From: Pinus tabuliformis
Taxonomy: Eukaryota > Streptophyta > Pinopsida > Pinales > Pinaceae
Assembly (NCBI GenBank): GCA_031772625.1
Contig: CM062817.1
Coordinates: forward strand, 885,398,184 to 885,462,183
Length of the DNA: 64,000 bases
Reading direction: 5' to 3'
Part shown: positions 56,601-64,000 of the stretch, piece after piece
Layout: each line of letters starts with the position of its first letter
Position numbering within the stretch: the first letter of the stretch is position 1
Notes under the pieces: generated by a model
The model's input: only the letters and a program-made list of their open reading frames with translations
Database searches by the model: none
Told to the model about the DNA's origin: nothing
Translations under genes and position numbers: made by a program

Positions 56601-57372
56601 GCAGCAGTTGCTAGAGAGAAGATAGAAGTGGTTTCTTGCAGTGAGGGGCAGGGATAGTTCCAATTGGAGAGTTTCCTGATCCAGGAATACATTGTAGAGG
56701 AGGCAAAGAGAGATCTAGAAGAGGCAACATAGAGGCCATGTTGGGAAGCGTAATCTCATGCAGAGGCAACACAGAGCTTCAAAGGGAGTCTGAAATTCAT
56801 TTGGGAAGTCGAGTTCTTGAGCCAGAATCCAGGGTGTGATACCAAAAATATAGAAGAATGAAGCTCCAGACAAAAGGAGATCCGGGAAGAGGTGATGCAG
56901 ATACTCAAAGAGGTTAACGCAGAACTACGTAGGCTGATGCAGTAGCTGCGTAAAGCCAGCGTGGGGTTAGCCATCCGGGGCCTGGATCAGTGTCGGATAG
57001 CCAGTGATAGTATGAGGTATTTCTTACTAATATTCTGTTAGTCAGATTCTCTGTATTTGATAGACAGTAAGGCATCCAAATATTGTATTCAGAAAACTAT
57101 TTCTTAATAATACAAACCCTCAGTTGTTGCATCAGTTTTCCCCTATTGGGTTTTTCAAGGGACATTTGTCCAAAAATAATGTTGTCATGTGTTGTGTATT
57201 TCTTTCTTTCTTAGTTTCTTGTTTCCACATTTAATTTAATTGGTGAAGGCTACAGTGTATTAGTTTCGATATTTTCTATAAGATACAATAAATAATTTTT
57301 TCAGTAATTTAACAAATAGAAAATACTTAATCAACTGTTGCAGTAGAAATTTGGGTCTTCCAAATTTTCAAA
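53641..57372. other. unassigned retroelement-like DNA
   Basis: No coding gene recognised. It contains one clear primer-binding site (54973-54984). From about 56400 the plus strand looks like a transcribed LTR/leader ending near the weak primer-like site at 57373. Confidence 0.4.
54973..54984 (-). promoter_or_regulatory. primer-binding site, tRNA-iMet type
   Basis: GCTCTGATACCA, the reverse complement of the plant initiator-Met primer site, perfect over 12 bases. A TG (TGACAACC) begins 5 bases to its right, as expected for the edge of a 5' LTR on the minus strand, but no matching 3' LTR was found. Confidence 0.7.
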
Positions 57373-57384
57373 TGGTACCAAAGC
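57373..57384 (+). promoter_or_regulatory. weak primer-like site and leader of a truncated retroelement
   Basis: TGGTACCAAAGC differs at two bases from the iMet primer site TGGTATCAGAGC. An ATG at 57411 opens MEEPSTKEKEGSQSVV before a stop. Probably the 5' end of a decayed plus-strand retrotransposon; the evidence is thin. Confidence 0.35.
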
Positions 57385-57775
57385 ACAGGTGAAGCGAGAG
57401 AGCAAAGATGGAAGAGCCCAGTACTAAAGAGAAGGAGGGAAGTCAAAGTGTTGTGTAGGCAAAAAATCGAATCTCTGGAGGGATTGCGTAGTCCAAGCCA
57501 GGAGGGAAAAAATTTCTTGGGAAAATCTCTCTCTGAGTGAGTCGATAGAGAAAGAGAAATATTTCCAGATCGAATTTTTCCAGTGCGAGAGGGAGAAACG
57601 AAAAAGAACCAGTGCAGAGCAGTTTTCTGCAGCAGTTGCTGGGACAAAAAAGCGTCTGATGGAAGAAGGAGACATTGTTGAGGAAATTTCTTCCTCAAAG
57701 AATTCCTAGCCAGGGAATTTGATTTCTCTATTGTTGAGCCATAATAGAGAGGAGTAGATCTACTAACTCTAGCAA

Positions 57776-58781
57776 TGATCTGAATTTGAAACTACTTGAA
57801 ATTTGTTTGCAAGGTATTCAATTCAGAATTAAACATGTTTAAAAGATTTCCATGTCTTGCAGAAAGAAAACACATGAAATTTTCAGCTGTTCATGACCCA
57901 TTTAAGCATAGCAGAGTTATTTCCTTTTACTGTTTAACACATTAAAAATATTTTTTTCCTGCAAAATAAATCAACCACAAATGCAAAAGAAGTTGATAAA
58001 GCAGTTCACCCCCTCCAGGGCTACGTCTGCTGGGTCCAAAGCTCCCAACCGGGCTTGTCCTTGTTTTTATTAAATGCTCAAATTGAAAATACAGCTAAAT
58101 AGAAGAATCTACAGGAGAAATAGATGGTAAAAATGGATTCAAAACACTTGAATCCTTCAGGATTGACTATTGGATCACCTCCAATGGATACATGCAACCC
58201 TATCCAGTCTTCACAAAACTGGGCCTTGGTGGCTCCTAGAACTTTCACGGCTCTAAAACCTCTACTAATGACCTCATATGGCTGTAAGACCTACAACAAT
58301 GGCTTCAGAAGGTCGAAAATACCCAAAAAAAAAAAAAAAAAAAAAAAAACGTCCAAAACCGACTTTCCTAGCCAAAGTTATGGCCATTTAAAGTTTCTCC
58401 AGTTTGCCCCTAGAAAAACTCCAGCTAACTTTAGTTAACTCCATATAGCTTCGCCAATTATGGCGGGTCCACCAAATTTGGCGCTCCTGCCAAAATTCCG
58501 CCAACTTAACTGCAGTTACATTTAATGTTTGGTGGTTGCCTCGGATTTCGTGCCAAGCGGAATATTCCTTTTTTAATTTTTTTTTTTTAAATTAAAATTT
58601 CTAATGTTATGGACAAATTCTTCTTTTTGCCATAACTTCCTCATACGGCGACCGTTTTTCGAACCGTTTGTGGCGCCAGAATCAGGAAGACGAGCACTTT
58701 CCATTCATTCAACTTTGAACTAGTTCTAAGCACTTTAAATTTTGAGCATTTTACGACACTTAGGACATGAGCACCTGATCA
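57776..58781 (-). repeat. gypsy-3 3' LTR
   Basis: 1,006 bp with inverted ends TGATC/GATCA. It matches 63594-64000 closely. It holds a run of about 25 A at 58325-58350. Confidence 0.95.
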
Positions 58782-58790
58782 CGCCTCCCC
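58782..58790 (-). promoter_or_regulatory. gypsy-3 polypurine tract
   Basis: GGGGAGGCG on the minus strand, immediately before the 3' LTR, where plus-strand DNA synthesis would be primed. Confidence 0.75.
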
Positions 58791-58823
58791 ACTGGGAAGC
58801 TTTTGGACCCCAAAAGCCTTCAA

Positions 58824-61800
58824 CTACCTATTAAAGAGGTGAGGGTACAGCTCCCTCACTCTGTCCACCTCCGTCCACTTTACCTTGTTCGGTTTGTTGC
58901 CTTTGAAACCAACCCGAACATAATCTACACTGCCCCTTCTTGTAGTGTGTGTCCTTCTGTCAAGGATTGTATCTTCTTTCAGCTCATCTAAGAATTCTGG
59001 CGAGAAATCTTCTATAGATGGCAGCTGAACAGCATTTTCATGATCAACAATCAAAGGAGGTTCATACAAATGTAAGTTCTCCACATTGACAACAGAATAC
59101 ATTTGCATGTAGGAAGGCAAATCTAATTGAAAAGCATTATTTCCAACCTTCTTGAGGATTTTGAATGGACCATAACGAATAGGCTTCAGCTTTTTACCTT
59201 CTCCTTGCATCCTTTCCTTACTAATGTACAACCATACCTCATCTCCTTCTTGAAACTTGTGATCAACTCTATGCTTGTCGTGTCTTTCCTTGTACTTGCC
59301 TTGACTCTTCTCAAGCAGTTCTTGAATTTGTTGATGTATTTGCTGAATCCTTTCAATGAATGAACGAGCTTTGTCAATGTCACTATGTCCCTCAATGGCA
59401 ACATCTTTCTCAAGAATGAAATCAAGAGGTGATTTTGGCAAGTAACCAAAACAAGCTTCAAACGGTGAGGTGTTTGTGGAAGAGTGCTTGGCACAATTGT
59501 AAGCATGTTGTATGTAGTGCAAATGTTCATCCCAAAGCTTGGGATGCTTGCTGCAATAACCTCTCAAGAGGTGCAAAATGGTTCTGTTCACAACTTCGGT
59601 TTGTCCATCTGTTTGTGGATGGAAAGCAGTACTTTTCTTCAACTTTGTGTCCATCATCTCCCATAGGTTGGACCAAAAATTCCCCACAAATCTGGAATCC
59701 CTGTCACTAATAATGGAAGTAGGCAAACCAAAGTGAATCCATACATGATGAAAAAATAATTCAGTAGTTTGTTCAGCAGTTATAGTTTTCTTACAAAGCA
59801 TAAGTATACACATTTTGCTGAAACGATCAACTACTACATATAAATAATCATGTTGCTTTCGATATTTTGGCAAACCTCCTACAAAATCCATAGAGATGCT
59901 CTCCCATGGTCTAGAAGGTACCGACAAAGGAGTATACAAACCAAGCTTCCTATTGCTAGGCTTACTTGTAGCACATAATGAACAACCTCTTATGAACCTT
60001 GAAACATAATCTACCATGCGAGGCCAATAACAATACCTCTGTAGATGTGCAACTGTTTTTCTCACACCAAAATGGCCAGCAATAAGAGAAGAATGAGCTT
60101 CTCTTATGACATTTATCCTCTCCCCCTGTGGTATACACAACTTGCCCAAATGAAACAGCAAATTCTTATGCATGTGATAGTCATTTTCCTCTACATGATT
60201 TCCTTTACTCAAGTTAGCATACACATCTTTAAAGTCATCATCAGATGCATATTGTTCTATGTAACTATCATGTACAATGGAATCATTCTTAAGTAAAGTA
60301 ACAGCACCAATAATAGGCCTTGAATGCATATCACCAACCTTATTCAAAGTACCTTTCTTGTACCTTATTACCAAATGGAATTGTTGCAAGAAGCCCATCC
60401 ATCTGAAGTGTCGTGATTGTTGTAACTTGCTTTGTGATTGCAAGTACTGTAAGGGCTGATGGTCGGTATGTATAACAGTTTCTTTGCCCATCAAGTAGTG
60501 TTTCCACTTTTTGACGCTTTGTACCAACGCATACAACTCCTTATCATATGTAGGATAATTTACAACAGCACCATTAAAAGTTTCAGAATGAAAAGCAATA
60601 GGCTTACCATGTTGTAGAAGAACTGCGCCCATAGCATAATCACTAGCATCAGTTTGTATCTCAAATGGCTGTCTCAAATCCGGTAATGCAAGGACTAGAG
60701 CTGAACTAATCTTCTCTTTCAAAGATTTGAAAGCTTTTTTCTGCTTGCCTCCCCATTGGAAAGCATGCTTCACACTTGTCACTGCATGCATAGGAGCTGC
60801 TATAGAAGAGAAGTTAGAGATAAACTTCCTCCAATATTGAGCTGCACCCAAAAAACTTCTTACCTCTGTTATGGATTTGGGAGTAGGCCACTTCACAATA
60901 GCCTCAATCTTAGCAGGATCAATTCTCAAAGCACCTCCTCCTACTATGTGTCACAAATAAACCAAAGAAGTCTTTCCAAATTCACACTTTGACATTTTAA
61001 GAAATAACTGATTCTTCTTCAAAACATCAAGTACTTTCCTAACATGCATGACATGATCTTCTCTAGACTTGCTGAAAATTAAGATGTCATCTAAGTAGAC
61101 AATAACGAAATCATCAAGAAAAGGGCACAAGACATCATCCATTACCCGCATGAAAGTTGCAGGTGTATTGCACAAACCAAACGACATCACAAGCCACTCA
61201 AAGAGTCCTTGTTTGGTCTTAAAGGCTGTCTTCCAAATGTCACTTTCTTCAATTCTTACTTGATGATATCCACTGCGCAAGTCTAACTTAGTGAAATATA
61301 GAGCATCTTTCAGCTGGTCTAGCAAATCATCAATCCTTGGGAGTGGGTAACGATTCTTTACTGTTATCTTGTTCAAGGCCCTGAAATCAACACACATACG
61401 CCAAGTGCCATCTTTCTTTGGAATCAATACAATCGGTGACCCACATGGCGAAGTACTTGGCCTTATGAAACCCTTGTCCAACAAGTCCTTGATTTGCTTC
61501 TTTATTTCAGCATTCTCCATAATAGACATGCGGTACATGCTTATGTTTGGAAGAGGACAATCTGGATGCAAATGGATTTCATGCTGAATCTCCCTCTTAG
61601 GAGGCAAACCTGTTGGCTCCTGAAACATCTCATGATATGCATCAACTACATCATACAGATCTGATTTAAGTTTTGGATCACAATTGTCAAATGACTCATG
61701 ATTCACATCAACCTTGGGCTTAATCATAAGAAGAACAAAATTCTTACTTGAATTGACCAACCTTTTTACTTGTCCTGCATTCACCATCGGTATATTTGTC

Positions 61801-62171
61801 TTCTTGCGATGAGCTCTAACAATGAACTCCTTGCCATCTTTGAACATATGATATTTGTTTTCATGGCGATGAAAGATAGCTTTCCTGTCAAACAAGTAAG
61901 GACTTCCCAAAACAATTCCTGCTATATCAAAAGGTACCACATCAAGTTCAACTGTGTCAATAAAATGTGCAGTAATTGCAAAGCGCAATGTGCACTTTCT
62001 TGAAACTTGTAAATTTGCATCCTTGCAAATCCATCCAAGTGGATATGGCTTCGGATGTGGAACGGTCTCAAGTTTAAGCTACTTGACCAAGTCCTCTGAT
62101 ATAAGGTTTGCTTGTGACCCACTATCAAAAAGTGTGTCAATTTTAGTATGTTTTGAAATCACCCTCACATG
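58824..62171 (-). pseudogene. gypsy-3 pol: protease, RT, RNase H, integrase, chromodomain-like tail
   Basis: Domains in order from 62171 down: protease (DTLFDSGSQANLISEDL, then IVLGSPYLFDRKA); RT (RMCVDFRALNKITVKNRYPL, FGLCNTPATF, catalytic VYLDDILIF at about 61090); RNase H (FEIQTDASDYAMGAVL, HTDHQPL); integrase with HHCC zinc finger (H...H, CSLCATSK) and D-D-E (ISMDFVGGLP, IISDRDSRF, GQTEVVNR); a C-terminal GDEVWLYI domain; and a last segment (ILDRRTHTTRRGSVDYVRVG, WTEVDRVRELYP) like a reduced chromodomain, stop at 58824. Only two lesions: TAG at about 62076 and TGA at about 60948, both in frame, so enzymes otherwise look complete. This places it among chromovirus-like gypsy elements. Confidence 0.93.
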
Positions 62172-63532
62172 AAACAGTTCAATTCTTTCTTCCTCATTAG
62201 GAGCTTGTACATGGCAGTTTGAGGTACTAGTGATGGCTTGAGTTTCAATTTCTTTTCCCTTCAAGTTTTTCAAACCCATGGCTGCAATTTTGGTTTCATC
62301 ACCTGAATCTTCCCCTAAATCTTGTGGTGTAGATGTAGTAGCAGCAGTTTTCTGTTTCCCTTTGGATTTGTTAAATTGAGGTCTTTTTTCAGGATATAAT
62401 TTCCAACAGTTTTTCTCCTCATGGCCTGGTTTAGAACAATGTTTACAGATCACTTTCTCACTCTCCTGTTTGACAGATGCATTCTTTTTGCTCTTTCCCT
62501 TGGAGGTTTTCTCTTTGTTTTTCCCCTTAGGGGGCTTGTTTCTACCCTCTTCAAATGTGTTTTTCCTCTTGCCTCTAAATGGGTAGCTTGGACACAAACC
62601 TCGTCCAGGCTAGTAGGGTTAAACATCAAGATGGTGTGTCTAAGGTAGCTATGCAAGCCACTGATGTATTTCAACAAGGTTTCTTGGGTCTGTAAATCTA
62701 CCCCTAACAAGAGAGCTCTTCTCCTGAATTCTTGGGTGTAGTCTTGGACACTCTAACCCTTAAGTTGTCTGAAATTTTGCCAATTCATAATGGCTTTCTG
62801 CATGTGAGCAAGAGGATAAAACTGTTTTCTAATGGCTAACAGAAATTTAGGCCATGTTAAGGTAACCTTACCAAATTTTTTGATCTCCTCTTTAGTCTTG
62901 GCCTCCCACCAGACCAGTGCTGCTCCATCCATTCTCAAAGAAGCCAACTGAATCTTTGTGGCATCATCATGCATATTTTGGATCCTCAAGTAAACTTCCA
63001 ACTGCCTAATCCAGTTGTCAAGTTTTTCTGCATTCACTTCACCATTAAACATAGGTAATTCGAATTTTACATCAAGCTTCAAAAAAGGACTTTTTCCAGA
63101 GGATCTATACTTATGAACGGAAGAAGACGAGGATGAAGAGGAAGAAGGTGAAGATGGGGGTGGTGGATCACCATTTCCTCCATGTCCTTTCTTGGAATGA
63201 TCATCATCCTTCTTACCTCCTAAAGAGCCCTCTCCTTCATGTGGATGTTTGGACCCTTCTCCAGCCAATTTCTCATTTCTTTGTTGGTACAATATCCTCA
63301 CCATTTCAGTGAGGTCCAAGAAAGCCTTTCTGAAGACTCTTTATTCTTCTCTTGGATCTGTCTCTGTAGGAATTTCTCCTTCTTGTGCAGACATTCTTGA
63401 AGCTTCTGCTGAGACTCTTGAGGGTGAAATTGAAGGTGGAGGTGATGGCTCTCTGGCCTTCCTTGACTGAGGATTCTCTCGTTCTCTAGTCAACTGTCCT
63501 TCCCCTATTTTAAGTTTCAACCTGGTAAGCAT
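62172..63532 (-). pseudogene. gypsy-3 gag
   Basis: The start is taken at ATG 63532 (MLTRLKLKIGEGQLTR), shortly after the primer site. A Ser/Pro-rich linker with a run of serines lies near 63130. The capsid core FELPMFNGEVNAEKLDNWIR, LASLRMDGAALVWWEA, LTWPKFLLAIRKQFYP is the classic gypsy gag fold, followed by LLKYISGLHSYLRHTI. The basic linker precedes one zinc knuckle CKHCSKPGHEEKNC (about 62420-62460). Lesions: TAA at about 63338, TAG at about 62750, and a missing base in an A run near 62565 that shifts the frame before the knuckle. In an active element this protein would form the particle. Confidence 0.92.
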
Positions 63533-63578
63533 CAATACTTTGCAAGACAGTTAGAAGATCTTTGCACAAAAACCCTGA

Positions 63579-63590
63579 GCTCTGATACCA
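63579..63590 (-). promoter_or_regulatory. gypsy-3 primer-binding site, tRNA-iMet type
   Basis: Perfect 12-base TGGTATCAGAGC on the minus strand, 3 bases inside the 5' LTR. Confidence 0.95.
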
Positions 63591-63593
63591 ACT

Positions 63594-64000
63594 TGATCTG
63601 AATTTGAAACTACTTGAAATTTGTTTGCAAGGTATTCAATTCAGAATTAAACATGTTTAAAAGATTTCCATGTCTTGCAGAAAGAAAACACATGAAATTT
63701 TCAACTGTTCATGACCCATTTAAGCATAACAGAGTTATTTCCTTTTACTTTTTAACACATTAAAAAGAATTTTTTTCTGTAAAATAAATCAACCACAAAT
63801 GCAAAAGAAGTTGATAAAGCAGTTCACCCCCTCCAGGGCTACGTCTGCTGGGTCCAAAGCTCCCAACCGGGCTTGTCCTTGTTTTTATTAAATGCTCAAA
63901 TTGAAAATATAGCTGAATAGAAGCATCTACAGGAGAAATAGATGGTAAAAATGGATTCAGAACACTTGAATCCTTCAGGATTGACTATTGGATCACCTCC
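63594..64000 (-). repeat. gypsy-3 5' LTR, partial
   Basis: Starts TGATCTGAATTTG and matches 57776 onward; cut by the window end after 407 bp. Confidence 0.95.

Larger units (their letters stand above)
57776..64000 (-). mobile_element. gypsy-3: nearly full-length Ty3/gypsy element (runs off window)
   Basis: Minus orientation. The 3' LTR is 57776-58781 (1,006 bp, TGATC...GATCA). The 5' LTR starts at 63594 and runs past the window end. The primer site 63579-63590 is 3 bases from the 5' LTR, and a purine tract (58782-58790) touches the 3' LTR. Gag and pol lie between in one main frame with four nonsense codons and one 1-base slip in an A run. Over the 407 bp of LTR that can be compared I see roughly a dozen differences, so the insertion is fairly recent for this region. 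AGCAA at 57771-57775 would be the left target duplication; its partner is outside the window. Confidence 0.95.

Overview
This 64 kb window is plant nuclear DNA that is almost entirely transposable elements, with one clearly intact host gene: an intronless replication-type histone H3.1 (48254-48664, minus). Evidence for a plant is the H3.1 signature residues, LOB-domain and NB-ARC gene fragments, initiator-Met-tRNA primer sites in the retrotransposons, and plant Ty3/gypsy, Ty1/copia and LINE families. The gene-poor, deeply nested layout suggests a large genome such as a gymnosperm; that last step is inference.

Left part (1-41760): a Ty1/copia gag-protease remnant (27-925), a stretch of unassigned AT-rich repeats, then a four-level nest. 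A LINE tail (6030-6754 and 41387-41760) is split by a gypsy element of about 12 kb (gypsy-1, about 6755-41386, plus strand). Its integrase gene is split by a very large terminal-inverted-repeat DNA transposon (13766-36313, 27-bp TIRs, 4-bp target duplication GCTT). The transposase gene of that transposon is split in turn by a three-LTR, two-internal-region gypsy array (15511-21653, target duplication TAATA).

The large DNA transposon is the most interesting system here. On the minus strand it carries a DUF7869-like DDE transposase whose N-terminal half holds about 22 copies of a 29-residue acidic repeat. Divergently, on the plus strand, it carries a spliced ParB-like plus DNA methyltransferase gene, whose 3' part is tandemly duplicated. 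Between the two promoters lies a GC-rich, hairpin-forming island. All its genes now contain nonsense mutations.

Right part (41760-64000): a 1.39 kb TIR element with an 8-bp target duplication (44801-46189); the H3.1 gene; then, about 0.7 kb upstream of H3, a 2,489-bp hAT-like element (49391-51879; perfect 18-bp TIRs, 8-bp target duplication GTCACTTC). It holds pieces of unrelated host genes: a tRNA-Asp-like sequence with three small insertions, an NB-ARC P-loop exon piece, a LOB-domain first exon and a possible further exon. This is a Pack-type gene-capturing element. After it come a degraded gypsy protease fragment, unassigned LTR-like DNA, and a nearly full-length, fairly young chromovirus-like gypsy element (gypsy-3, 57776 to beyond 64000, minus) with both LTRs, primer site and polypurine tract visible. 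All gene calls come from reading translations and motifs by eye; no database search was run.
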